A stretch of 64,000 nucleotides of DNA from Rutstroemia sp. NJR-2017a BVV2 (lineage: Eukaryota > Ascomycota > Leotiomycetes > Helotiales > Rutstroemiaceae), in assembly GCA_002946415.1 (NCBI GenBank), contig NJPS01000006.1:806001-870000 (forward strand), read 5' to 3'. The translations under genes were made by a program, and so were the position numbers. Each line of letters begins with the position of its first letter. The first letter of the stretch is position 1. The notes below the pieces were generated by a model that worked only from the letters and a program-made list of their open reading frames with translations, was not told the DNA's origin and did no database searches. Of this stretch, positions 11,755 to 24,207 are shown piece by piece.

Positions 11755-14700
11755 TCAATATTCCGACACTGTCTTCATCCTCTTCGACTTCTTTCCGTAC
11801 GACGGCAGAGGCAGGATTCGAACTTGAATATCCTGATCCTTCCAAGTCCCCTGCATTGTCGACAACTTCAACCGCTGAGGGTGGAGGTTCGTCTCCTATC
11901 CTTCCACCTCTACCAGAACCAACCATCAACGGACACACTCTCGATCTCCTGAGAACGCCCCCGTCAGGACCACCTTCGGAACCTCGCACGGATACTAGCG
12001 TTTTTTATACGGCTAGTTGGGGATCGCCTTACCAAGACCCCTTCGAATCTTCAGTGGGGACTCGATCCGTCTATAGGAGCGCATACAGCGAAGCATCTGA
12101 GGACTCGGAAGATCTGCCAATTCGACATCTTGAGTTGCACACACCCTTCCTGCGTCCTCCGCCACCTTTCACAAGGTCTCAGACTGAGCCGGATTTTGTG
12201 TCCCACGACGGTCTCATCAGTGCTGCGGTGCTTGCCAATCGAGCACGTCGCCCAGCTCATCGATTGACCGAGGACTGGATACGACAACACACTGGAGGGG
12301 AATCTACAGAGAGGAACAATTGGCTCAGCGACGATCAGACTGAGAGTGAGAACTCTTCACTGAGCGGATCATTCTCGGGGGACGCGGCAGACTCATTACA
12401 CCCCGAGTCCGACCCAAGGACCCCAACTTTACGTAGGGTTTTACCGTCCAGCGAACAATCGATGCGGCAATCGTATGGTCATAGGAGACAGGACACGGCG
12501 GAAACTTTGACACAGGCAGATATTGTGACCTTGACTGAGCACGAAACCCCAAATATGGCGACCAAAAATGAAAATGCTTCGGAGTTGAGGACCTCAAATG
12601 GCGCATCTATTGACGAAAAGCCGTTACCTCCCCCACCACAGGCAGAGCAATGGGCGTCAAAAGCTCTACCACGACCAACATCTTCCTCCTCTTCTGTTCC
12701 ACCACGACCAAAGAAGAAGATACCATGGAAAGGCAAGAACATATTAGTTCTGCTTCCATGGGACAACGAGCGCGGGAAGCGAGGTGGGCCGCCAAAGCCA
12801 ATGACTGCAAAGGACGTAGCAGCGATGTTGAAGGACTGGGAGCAACTGGGTTATGATACTACAGGATTCAACTTAGGTTCAGATGGCGACAGCGAAGGCG
12901 ATAGCGGCCCTGGCCAGAGTTGCATTGACTGGCCGCTTAGGTCGGATATTGAAGTTGAGAGAGCCCAAAGGAGCTTTCGAGTTAGTATTCCGGACAGACG
13001 AGGTAAGAAAATTAGATGTCTTCTTTTGTGTTATTTGTAAGGGAAATTTATCCCTTGCTTCGCTTGAACAAAATTACCCCTTCATTCCTCGAATTGCTAA
13101 GATCAACGACATGCGATGCATCGTTTCGCACTTTGATGATATCGCTTTTATTATATATACTAATGGACTGGATCAATATAGAATGGGACGCCTACGTCGA
13201 AGAATTAAAAGAAGCCAAACTACGGGCGCTAGGGGTATCGCTTGGTGACGACGATCCTCTTCCCACAATATCTCCTGCTATACCAAACCTCAGTCGCCGT
13301 ACTTCGATGCAATACCCTTCATTGCCTTTCTCGCCACCTTTACCAACATCATCAGCCGCAAGTAGTCACCTTGCTCACAATGCACACCTCCCATTTTCAC
13401 CAGCCCTGATACCTGGAAATGGATTGTCTACTAGTCAGAGCTCAAATCAAGGATCAATTGCTTCTCCAGCATCCATGCACGCACATTTACATGGAAAGCT
13501 TGGCATGCGGCACAACTCGGTATCTTTTGGGCCCAGCGGGGATCATCCCTTCGGCTCTCCGTTTCAATACCCGCGACAGTCATCGCCAGGTGTCTGGTCC
13601 CCACAACAAATGCTTTACCAGCATGGCCATCGTGGTGGGTCGCCTTCTATGCATAATTTGGGTTCCATTATATCACCTGCTTCACCCCTTTCTCAGGACG
13701 GATATCTTCCACCCAATGATCTCATGTCGCAGCGACAGATTTTATTGCAGAATCAGTTACTGGCCGCTGGGCCGCGCGTTTCCCCACGCCTTCAAGAAGT
13801 CCGCGAGAGTGAAGATGAACATATCCATGAGATGCAGAGCAAGAGCCCTTCTAAAACTCCAGAAGCGCGCCAACCTATTAAGCACAATGCGAGCGCAAGC
13901 CTACAAAAGGAAATTGACGACGCCGAATATCATCTTGAAGAGCAATTCCAACGACAGCTTGACGGCGATGACTACAGTCCTCATTCTAATAATGGAGACA
14001 TGGACAAGGCATTTGAGAACAAGCCTACGCCTCACGTGAGGACTACTTCCATTATTGGCGGTGGTATTGGATCTTCTCGTTTCATGGACGAGTCCAGAGA
14101 AGGCCCTGTCTTGCATCATCCACAGCCTCATAACCGCGGACATTCTTTATCCCAGCGTCCATTCCAAGATAATGAAGACATTTCAAGTGGTGAATCAAAG
14201 ACTGGATTGCGCGGTACGAAGGATGCGAGCAAATATGATTTGTCTGACATCGAAACTAATCCTAGCAATCTTGGAACGCCGACATTACAGAGTGGTATTC
14301 CGGTGCATAGTCATGATCGGAATATGTCTGTGGCAAGCAATCCATGGATCGACGCTGAATCGATGCAAAGTAAAGCCAATCAAGCCGCTCATCGCAGCAA
14401 GCCCTCTACGTCAACCTTGAATGTGGCCGCAAAGCCTTTCAAATTTGATCCATCTAGCTCGTTCCAGCCGAGTCAATTTTCTTTCATAAACAACAGCAAT
14501 TTCCAACCCACAACTTCTGTCAATTTCGCAGCTTATGCTCCACAGGGACATTCTTTCGGCGGTGCAAATAATAATAGCAACCATGTCATGAAGAATTCCT
14601 TCAGCAAAGTCAATGCAGCTGCTCCTGTATTCGCACCTGCAACGCCTGCTTTTACTCCTAACCAAAGCGACTTCAATTTTACTGGACCAACTTTCAGACC

Positions 14701-17700
14701 GGATGCACCCACTTTCACACCTTTCAGCTCGAATAACTTCTCGAATTCTATGAGCGACACTTCTGGAAATGAAACTCATAAATCCTCCATATTTGGCAAC
14801 ATCGATCTCAACGCGATTGATGTTAGTAGGGCTGGCAAAAAGTCAAAAGCAATTCCTATTGTGCGGCCAGACAGCAGTCATGAAAAGGAGAATGAGAGTC
14901 AAGGCGCTGAGGATGAATGGGGTCGACCTAAAAGAGATGAAAGCCGTGTCAAAAGAATGCGCGGGACAGATGATGATGGTACATCTATACCAGTATTTGC
15001 CGAGCCTTCTCTTCCTCTCGGAGAAGCTACCTGGGAACAATCGCCTCCAAGGGATATTTCTGCTCTAGCCACACAAGCCGACAAGGAGAACCTTGAACCT
15101 GTTGGTGAAGAGTCCGAAGAACTGCCTGAAGCCGGCTCAGATGAGCAGACGGGCCAAGCCGAGACAGAGTTTGAACCCTACGAATTCCATCAACAAAAGT
15201 TAGCAGAGGATTTCAATGCAGCGCGCCCTTTCTCGTCTCGTACTCAGGATTCGGGCAAGAACGCTGATGATTCCGATGACGACGAGTCTGTCTTTCAAGA
15301 ACAAGCACATTCTAAGACTTCATCAATCAGCAGTCAATACGCACATAAGAAGTCGACACCTTCGCTTTCCGCGAATGCAAAACCTTTCGAATTTCGACCT
15401 GCGGGCAACTTTTCTTTCACGTCTGGTGAGAGTCAAGGCCCTAAACCTGCACCAGTTGCCCCTACTCTTTCCAAAACTGGACTCGCATCGTCGAGATATG
15501 CGTCGAGTTCTACGCCACCTGTTGCACCTACGAATGAGTCACCAATCCTTCAGCCTGAGGAGGCTCCTCAGTTTCAAAATGCGCTACCTCAACCTCAGAG
15601 TCCTCCTCAGTATGAAGAAGAAGTTAACCAGTCTTCAGAGCTAGAAGAAGGCGAGATTCGTGACGAGCCTACATTCGAAGAGATTGATGCAATGATGACG
15701 CACATGAACCAAACAGAGAGATCAATGGCAGCTCATATGAGTGATAGCCCTGGGTGGCACCAATCCAGCCCTACAAGGCAAATCCAACTCCCAATTCCTA
15801 TGTCATCGCCAATTCGCCTGAATCCGCAGCAACTCCTGCGTAGCGACGCTCCCAGCCCCAGTCCACGTCGTTACAATTATTCTGCAGTTATGGATTCGCC
15901 TGATGGAGTCTATGGTCAAGAACAAGATGACCCATTTGCAGATCCCCACTCCACAGCAGCTCTAGGATCACCAGTTCATCGCCTCAATACCGGAACAAGC
16001 CTTCCTGTTAGTGATTGGGATGATGTCCTTAGCGAGGGCGAAGAAATCAAGCTGCAAGAACGCGTTGGCTTTTTTGGTAATCATGTTAACGACGTTGTTG
16101 GGGGATTGTTGGCCGAGAGGCTTGATCCTATGGAGAAAGCCTTGGAAGCCATTCAGATGTCACTTCAGATGTTCTCCCACTCTTCAAAAGCTCCTTCGCA
16201 CCGGAGAGAGAGGCGCAGTCTATCTGGTGCTCTTAGCGATGCCGACGACGAAGATGACGAGGATCCCCGGAGATCCATGAGCCCACGAAGGAACACTAAG
16301 CTCGACAAGATAAGAACCGTTGTACTCGATGCCCTTAATACTCACCAATCGAGGCCTCAGACTGCCATTACACCAACAGCTCCATCTGCTTTCCCAGACT
16401 CCCACAGTATACTTCAAGCTGTTGAAGAAATGAAGCAACAATTTGGCCAGTCTATGCGCCCCGATTTCCGCGTGGAGAATCTGAAGACCATTGTTGAGGA
16501 AGCTATCGAAAATCGTATGCCTGCCGCATCCAAAACCGATGATTCTTTGGCTGCTAAGTTAGCGGAGGCGGAGGCGAGGATTGCCACCCTTGAGGAAGAA
16601 TCCAGGTATAGGCTGGAAGAACTTGAGCAGAAGTCGGAGGCTAAGATTTCGGAGCTTCAAGAGAAACTCCATCGGGCTGATGAATGGGTTGAAGAAGAAA
16701 TTCGGAAGCGCAGATCTGCTGAAGATTCCAAAGCCATGACGGAAAGGCTCATGGCAAGCTCATTGGAAGAGGAAACACGCCTACGACACCTCGTGGATGA
16801 GAAGACCGCGAAGGCCGAGAATGAAATCATTGACAGGCGAAAAGCTGAGGATCAACTTGCCGAGGTTCAAAGACTCCTGCGTATCGCATCTGAGGAAGAA
16901 GATCGCCTTCGTGATGTCTTGATGGAGAAAGATGCTAAAGTCAGACAAATCTCAGAAGAGCGCGATTATAAGGTAAGGAGCGTCGAGGAATCGAGAGGCA
17001 AGACGACCATGCGTATTGCCATGCTGGAGACTGCTCAGGAAAATGCTCGCAAGACTGAGGCCGATCTTACCGCAACAATCCATATGGCAGAATCGGAATT
17101 ACGAGAATCCCGCGCTCTTGCTCACCGGTGGCAACTAGAGGCCGAAAGCGCTATGGAAGCTGCCAAGCGACATAGCGATGACGCCGAACAAGCCAATGAG
17201 ACCAACAGAGACCTTCGGAGGACCATCGAGACCCTGAAAAACCAGATGGAGGAAAGTATCCGCGTCCGCGAATCCATGAGATCGAAATTAATGGATTTGC
17301 AGGAGGATATGGCTAGAGCCGCCCGTAACATTTCCCACGAGAATTCACGACGTGCCAAGAAGGAGCAAGAGCTTCTTGCCCGACATGAAGTCCTTGATGC
17401 TAAACTCCAGGCCGAAGCAAGAACCCGGGAACGCTTGGAAATGGAGATTGAGCGGCTGGAAAGTGGCGAGCGACAGGGAATGCGCGCCGTCAGCGAATGC
17501 AAGAGGCTGGAAGCTCTCGTTGCAGAACTCCGAGATGAAAACCACGCAGCTCAGAAGGATGTTCTTCGATACAAACGCGAATTTGGGGAAGCCCGAGAAT
17601 CTGGTCTAGCAGAAGTCCAGCGCACGAGGAAATACATGCAAGTTGAGGTAGACTCTGCCAACAACCAGGTTAATGTTGTCAGGGAAGAACTTGAGAATCA

Positions 17701-19075
17701 AATCTTAAGTCTTCGCAACCAAATTGATCTGGTCAAGTTGGATGCCGAAACCGCAAAGGAACAACACGAGATGCTTCTAGAAGAGGCGCAATCTTCCAAG
17801 CAAAGAACGGTCGATGAACTTCGTCGGAAACATCAGGATGAGATCGAAGACATGGAGACCCAGCATGCGCGACGACTCAACAACGCGATCGAGGATGCCC
17901 AACGTTCAGAGCAACACCTCCTAGAACGATTGAGTCTCTCAACGGCTAAAACGGAGCATCTCCAAGATCGTGTATCCCATCTTGAGGACAAGCTTGAGAT
18001 TGCTAAGTCTGCAGCTCAGGCTGCTGCAGGAGCCGCGAAAGCTGCAAGGTCGGCAAGCGGGTCCTTACCATCGCCTGCTATGCCAGGAATGGCATCTCGT
18101 GCTGCTGAAGCGCCAGAGAAGATTTCACCTCAAGCTTTGCGTGAATCAATCATGGTTCTCCAGGAGCAACTACAAGATCGTGAGCTCAAGATCGAAAGTC
18201 TCGAGCAACAACTTTCCGGCGCCGATCCAGACGCGGCAATTAAGATCAGCAAACGCGACGATGAAATCATGTGGCTTCGTGAACTTCTATCTGTCAGGAA
18301 AAGTGATCTACAAGATATTGTAAGTACCTTGTCGCAAAACTCTTATGATCCCGACAGTGTTCGCGACGCAGCCATTCGCCTAAGCGCCAATCTGCAGATG
18401 GAGGAACAAGAGCGCGAACGTGCAATGAACGGCGGTTCTGCCCTCAACCTTCCAAATATCGCAGCTTCAATCGCAGCAAGTCCACGTGTTGCTCAGGTTG
18501 CAAACGCTGTGGGACCATTTGCAGCCGCCTGGGGTAACTGGACACGCAAGACGAAGGAACAGAACATGCCCGCCAATGCAAGAAAAGCAATGGAAAGCAA
18601 CAATAATGCCACGCCTAGCAAGGCTGGAAGTAGCTCTGGCTTCTTGAGCGGACTGATGACGCCACCCGCGAGCAATACCAGACTCATGGACACTCCTCCT
18701 GGAGCGCCGGGTCCTGTGCATCCTAGAAGAGAACCTACAGCCTTTGCGAGAGAGAATTCAATGAGTGCATTTAATGCCACCGGCCAGCGATTCACCGCTG
18801 CTCAATTAATGGGCCGTCCAGGTATTTCCACACCAAGACGTGCCGATAAAGTCCCGGTCCGGAGAGAAGTGCCAAGTACGCCACCAATGATGAAAAGCAG
18901 CAGCTATGACAATGATGCTGTGCCACGTGGAGAGGAAGCTAGCAACGGACACGCCCTTGGAATGAGTCTCGGGGAAGAGCTTGGTGATTTTGGAAGTGAT
19001 GCGGGCTTTTATGATGACGACGAGAGCACTGTCGATGAGATGGCCGGAATTTACTCTGGTGGATTCGGGCGGTGA
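11755..19075 (+). CDS. Giant coiled-coil protein with two PAM2-like motifs (start exon unresolved)
   Basis: Exons 11755-13002 and 13182-19075 (179-nt intron with TACTAATGG branch site) encode at least 2,380 residues. The first ~400 residues are disordered and include a conserved-looking block (PWKGKNILVLLPWDNERG, near 12718-12774). A long Ser/Pro/Asn/Phe-rich middle follows. Two 12-residue motifs of the form L-x-x-x-A-K-P-F-x-F-x-P sit at 14417-14452 and 15365-15400; they resemble PAM2 peptides that bind the MLLE domain of poly(A)-binding protein. FxP repeats lie between them (about 14626-14730). A roughly 480-residue coiled coil spans about 16530-17990, with a shorter one at about 18140-18310. 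No ATG opens the first exon frame: coding runs into a 3' splice site at 11754, so the start lies upstream. Candidates are ATG 11340 (donor GTAACC at 11398) and ATG 11588. I do not recognise an assigned family. Confidence 0.82.
14417..15400 (+). other. Pair of PAM2-like peptide motifs flanking an FxP array
   Basis: LNVAAKPFKFDP (14417-14452) and LSANAKPFEFRP (15365-15400) share Leu1, Ala5, Lys6, Pro7, Phe8, Phe10 and Pro12. Canonical PAM2 has Leu, Asn, Ala, Phe and Pro in a similar spacing, with the Pro usually two residues after the Phe instead of four. The resemblance is therefore good but not exact. Between them are VFAP, AFTP, TFRP and TFTP repeats. Confidence 0.45.
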
Positions 19076-20475
19076 TATCTATCGTCTATGTATTAAGGAT
19101 TTCTTTTGTCTTTCTTTCTCTTTCGATTTTAATCTGCCTTTTCTGTGTTGCTTTCTTGATGGAGATACAAGGATACATGTGGGAACGAAGACCTTCATTC
19201 TTTCATAACCCTTCTCACATCACTGTCTTTTATAATTACATATTTATACATATAATATGTAGATAATTATTCATACTTTAGTTCTAGAATGATACCCGGA
19301 TCACATTAGGAGGAGCGAAAAAAATTGAGCACCTTTTGGATAATAGATTAGTTTCATCTCTTCTTATTCAGAGAGATAATATTATACTAAACGGCAATAT
19401 AAGTGGGAAATCTAGCGGTCCTGTTACCCTCTACTATATATATCAAAATATTATTTCTGGTGCGATACCCGTCTGAAGCAGTGAGGATTCACCTACTCCA
19501 CCCAGTTCTCGCCCAGCATCCACAATGCCTTCGCCAACGGCCAAAAATCGATGATATCAAATCTTACATACGTCCATCATGCTTTCAAGGGTTGTCTACA
19601 TCTCAAGGCCACTGCAAAAGTCATCGGCCCGTCGCACAATATCCTCGCATCTTACAGTCCAAGTCTGATAATATACATTTATTTTCAAAATTCACGTCCT
19701 ACCTGTTTAGATAAGACGGGTGGCTACATGAAGTGAACTAATCGCTGCATAGAAAGCTTATCATATGATAGTTATGCAGCAATAATCATTTTATACCCTT
19801 GGTCTCAACCTGAAATATTTGCGAATACAGATACGGATGTTTTTGCGCAAGTGCAATTGCATCACGCCGCTGTCACCGTATCAAGCCCAAGTTAAGAACA
19901 GTAGTGACTAGAGAGGACAATGTCACCTCCTAGAACAATTCCGGAGCCACCCCTCCCTCATCGTATATACACACTTCCCTTCCTGTTCCACTACGAATCT
20001 CTCACCGTCTAGCTGCGCAAACCTAAGATATAATCTAATCCAAATCTAAATCTCACTTATCATCTCCCCTAAAGTCATAATCGTTCACGCCCTGGTCGGC
20101 TTCCTTTATCAAATCCGCTCAGCTAACTGCAGTGTTTTCACCCAATAGCACACTGGGGTCTAGACAGATCTGTCACGTCAACCCACTCTGAACGACACTG
20201 TACTATATTCACCTCACCTCACCTCACCCATTCAGCCAACCCAGCCTCAATCCCCCGGCCAAATTACCTGCCCAATCCAACCCCCCTCAAGCAATAAGCC
20301 AGTCAGAGCCACCTTACCGCACCTACAGCTAGCAAGCTGCTGTTCCAGCTCTAGCTCAGTTCAAGCAGATTACCTGACTCGTCAATAGTTTGTTCGTCCT
20401 TATATCACTAAGACAAAAACAAGCAGGATTGCCGGTAGGGTGGCCTCGGTTGTTAAAATGAGCTTCTGAATTACT
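19076..20475. other. Intergenic region with CT/CA-rich leader-like tract
   Basis: No gene is supported. The stretch at about 20,040-20,290 is rich in C and short CCTCA direct repeats (CACCTCACCTCACCTCACCC near 20,211-20,230), typical of a promoter or leader, and it precedes the small spliced ORF at 20476. Confidence 0.45.
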
Positions 20476-20691
20476 ATGCAGACTCTATTCGGAGTCTATA
20501 ACTGTATCGTATTATCCATGGCCTTCGGTGCTATAAGTGAATACACTTGGAGACCAAAAGCACCATCACTGATGATGACGGAGAGCATTCAGTCTACTGC
20601 CTCTTCTGGGTGAGCATTCGGACTTTACTTAGATTTCCAACCTGTTGTCAAACTGTTGGTGATACTGTATTGCAGCGCAGCTCGTGCATAA
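20476..20691 (+). CDS. Candidate 49-residue spliced microprotein
   Basis: ATG at 20476 opens exon 1 (20476-20609). A good donor (GTGAGC at 20610) and acceptor (TATTGCAG ending 20675) define a 66-nt intron, and exon 2 (20676-20691) adds a short tail (AARA) and stop. The product is 49 residues with a hydrophobic N-terminal half (LFGVYNCIVLSMAFGAISEY), possibly one membrane span or a signal anchor, and a basic/polar second half. A C-rich leader lies upstream. I do not recognise it. It could equally be a chance ORF; the matching splice sites are the main support. Confidence 0.35.
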
Positions 20692-20780
20692 TCGGTGCTG
20701 AATAAAGTAGATGCAGTCACTTTGCCTTCCCGCCATCTTCGAACAGATTGTTTTTCATTTTTCTACTGCTACAATGCAAG

Positions 20781-21850
20781 ATGACTTCACATTCAGAATC
20801 CGGAGAAAAAACGGAGGGAAGAGACGTTGCTTCAGCCTTCGCGGATGAAGTAAAGCAAGAGACTAATATGGAATCCGTGGGAATATTTGAACAGTGGGCT
20901 AAAATTAACAGTACTTATCACTGGGGTGGACCCAAATGGACTCGGAGCAAGTCTTGCACAAACGTTAGTGCCCAAAGTCCAAGCCTACCCATCCTTACCG
21001 GATCATCTACAGAAAAGGTGGCGGCTGTCGAAAAAATCCTCAAAGAAACATATCCAAATGTGCCGACGCGAATTCTCAAGCTTGATTTGGTATCGTTCGA
21101 CGCGGTTCGTTCTGCTGCTGCCGAGGTCAATGCATATGCCGAGAAGAGCATTGATATTCTTATTAAAAATGCAGGTTTGATGAATATTCCAGAGCGTACG
21201 CTTAGTGTAGATGGTTTTGTGGTACATCTGGCAACCAATTACCCGGGAAGCTTTCTGTTCACCAATCTCCTAATGGACTAGTTGACGGCTGATGAAGGGG
21301 CTCGAATTATGAATGTGAGTAGCAATGGCTACATATTTTCGCCTTTCCGTTTTGCAGACTACAATTTCGAGGGAAACACTCTTCCAGAAGAAGAAAAGCC
21401 CCCGAAAGCCCTCTGTGAAGCATATGGGCTTCCATAGGGCCTAGGTTATCTTCCAACAGTCGCATATGGGCAGAGCAAAACCGCAATTATCTTGTATTAT
21501 GTACAGCTGTCCAAGCTCCTCGCCAATAAAGGGGTTACAATTGTTTGTGTTCAGCCTGGAGGTCAGTCTTGCTTTCCATTTGAGCATCTTCATCGTGCTA
21601 ATATTTCTACTTCTACAGCCATAGCTACTGATGTATGGAGGCATATGCCTAAAGAGAGTGCCGAACAACTTTTCACCATGATGCCTATGAAAACACCGAA
21701 TCAGGGCATTAGCACAACTTTAGTTACAGCTCTTGATCCCAAACTCCCAGGTAAATTAACCTTCCATGTCAAATATGGGCCATATCTATGATATCACCTA
21801 CTTACTATCATACACAAGGCTCCTCAAATTTGTATCTCGAAGATTGCTAG
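20781..21850 (+). pseudogene. Decayed short-chain dehydrogenase/reductase
   Basis: The sequence encodes an SDR of the type with N-terminal DVASAFADEVK, nucleotide-binding TVLITGVDPNGLG, NAGLMN, NVSSNGY, the active-site YGQSK and a C-terminus ending SSNLYLEDC after normal introns (21562-21618 and 21751-21818). It is broken. The cofactor-binding segment is in a different frame from the following QSP...TEKV segment (shift near 20,965). TAG stops interrupt the frame at 21279-21281 and 21435-21437. The second stop replaces what should be a Trp or similar before GLGYLP; TGG to TAG is a RIP-type change. An extra 45-70 bases before TVLITG may be an intron. Original substrate cannot be told. Confidence 0.75.
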
Positions 21851-22652
21851 GTCTAATCTCTTCTTGAGTTCGCGACAGATGGTCATTAGAGAAAGGCTTT
21901 GGCGACTCACGGAGAATTTGGTCAAACAGACCTTCTCACTCCACAGCACGACTGCATGATTCAGTATACGAAGTCATAGCTCATGATCTGTATTAAATAG
22001 GCGAATGGCCGAGGAGTAAATGATCTGTGTTGTGAAATTGCTGCCGTGCTAATACGCTGGATTATTGCTGCTGTTGTGTTGTAAATTGAGTTGTGGTGGG
22101 AACGTGCCACCAACATACTATAGCACTGGTTTTCCACATAAATCCAAATTATCCAATACTTGCTCATCTACTTGTGGCGAGTGTTTCTGAGGTCCTTATT
22201 TTACCACAGTTACCTTTCTCGTCTTGAAACAATAGCAAAAAATACGCGAATCATGATTCAGCTACTGAACGCCAACATGATCACAAATACTATCACAGAA
22301 TAAAATTACCTCCAAGTTTCTCATGTGGAATTGAAACCAGGAGTTGCAGTAAAGCGGATGACCTGCGAGGCCGCGAATTGCTGAATGAAGACTTATTCCA
22401 TCCTCAAAGCAACCCTGAGTAGATTGCCAGTGTTGTCCTAAACTGCGCGAGCTATACCCAAAGAAAAAATGGGTTTGCAGATAGGTATCTAGTGCAGTTG
22501 GATCACCGTACATATCGTATATGGTGGAACTAGGTACTAGCCTTGTGCAAATTAATCATGAAATTCGAAGAACGGTAGGTGAAACGAGATTCAGTTGTGC
22601 GAATGTCTTTGAGCAATTTGTGCATGGTGTCGTGTGATAATTACCAGCAGCT

Positions 22653-22686
22653 ACCCAATGAATCATTGAGTAGCGATTCATTGGGT
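22653..22686. repeat. 12-bp perfect inverted repeat (hairpin), 10-nt loop
   Basis: ACCCAATGAATC and its exact reverse complement GATTCATTGGGT flank a 10-base loop. There is no T run after it and no gene ends here, so its role is unknown. Confidence 0.6.
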
Positions 22687-23254
22687 GCTACTAGGTCTTT
22701 CATATGGAGAGCACGCAATACATGCAGACTTTTCGACATAACTGTGCTAGTAAAGTAAGTGCATATATATTCGATATGCGTTGCTCCTTTTGCGTCTTTG
22801 ATCTTCGAAACTGGAAAAGCATAATCATTTCGAATATCACCCAAACATCTTAGCGGTGAGTGATCGTTCGGTAAGATACTCTTACTGCTGTCAGCTGAAG
22901 TGAAGTCTCGGAAACAACCCGACGAAGTGCAGGTAACGAAAGAATAGCGCATTTTAACCGAATGAACTTATCTAAAGGAGTAGGAAATATCACATACAAG
23001 ATATGCGTTCCCGATATGGGAACGCCTTTTTTGAACGGTGCAATATAGTGCTTCCGACTTGCCGCCGGTTCTGGATGGCAAGGTGGTACTGAACTCGATA
23101 AGTGACACTCTCCCCTCGATCTGTCATACCCTAACGCAGGCAATCATGTTGTACTAGATACTCCGACTCGACTTGACTTGGGGGGAAGTCCAAGGCGAGA
23201 ATTGGCGGTCAGAGATAATCTGTGGAAGCTGATGGATGACAGCAGTTGTGGTCT

Positions 23255-23283
23255 ATCCTCCCCCGCAAGTTGCGGGGGAGGAT
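23255..23283. repeat. 14-bp perfect GC-rich hairpin with 1-nt centre
   Basis: ATCCTCCCCCGCAA and TTGCGGGGGAGGAT are exact reverse complements around a single central G. This could extrude a cruciform or be a protein-binding palindrome. It is more GC-rich than its surroundings. Confidence 0.65.
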
Positions 23284-24120
23284 GGGAAAAAACATAACGC
23301 GGATCTAGTTGTCCGGGGGGGAAAGCAACGGTGTCATTGAGAGGATAAGCCAACGGCTTCATTTCCCGTTGCTACATCCCTACGGTCCTGAAATATTCCG
23401 CCATTGATCATACGATAAGACCTGCGATACTGAGATCCTGAGATTTAGCTCCGCCCTGGATTGTCTAGTAAATCCTTCTATGAAGGCGCATCTAGCACGC
23501 CTAGATCAAATTGGACTGCATCGCCGAGTGAGTTTGTCCAGATCCATCTCCGAAACCGAAATGTATCGGCATTGATGGTGTCTAGGAAGCGGGGTACACG
23601 AGGATGTGAGGTCTTGATGACTGCCGGTGATGGTCAAGCAAACTTCAATTGAAGGCTAATTTCCACAGAAAGAGGCTTGTTTCTACATCATCCTCTGTCG
23701 TGAGGTCTTCAAACGTAATGGAAAATGCAAGATCCTAAGTATTAAGAAGTTATTTCAAGTTTCAACCATCGGCTGATTACTCGAATCTTGCTCTCGATGT
23801 CGCACAATATCGGAGATCTTGCTTTTTGTCAAGCTCAATATATTTCACATGTCCGTCCTGGCTAGAAATCGCCGAGAATGTTATGAAGTGCCTCGGGAAG
23901 CCCCTCACTTTTTGTGCCTGAACGACTAGAGATGTTTCCCCAAATCGAAGGTCAGACAAGGATTCCCCGCATCCGCAATGCATGATGGGGCGGGGATACC
24001 GCAGCCTCAATGACGAGGAATTATTATTTGATATGCATCATTAGGGCAATTGAGAAGCTTCAATAAACAGGGGGGTGGAAATTTATGAACGGAGATAGGT
24101 CCGGAGTATAGAGTTGAGAA

Positions 24121-24130
24121 GATATAAAAG
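24121..24130 (+). promoter_or_regulatory. TATA box of the CFEM gene
   Basis: GATATAAAAG lies about 85 bases before the ATG of the small secreted protein gene, a normal spacing for a fungal TATA-driven gene. Inducible secreted-protein genes often have such boxes. Confidence 0.55.
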
Positions 24131-24207
24131 GTGGAATATTTCCATTCACCGTCTTCATACAGACATCAATCTTTCCATTCATCACAATCATCCCCAAGCC
24201 CTTGATA

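Larger units (their letters stand above)
21851..24207. other. Intergenic region with two strong hairpins
   Basis: No gene is supported in 2.3 kb. It carries two near-perfect inverted repeats (annotated separately). The final 100 bases contain a TATA box and leader for the CFEM gene. Confidence 0.5.

Noticed and set aside
12325..12606. Reverse-strand frames across the coiled-coil and first genes
   Set aside because: They are shadows of long forward coding regions with clear codon structure.
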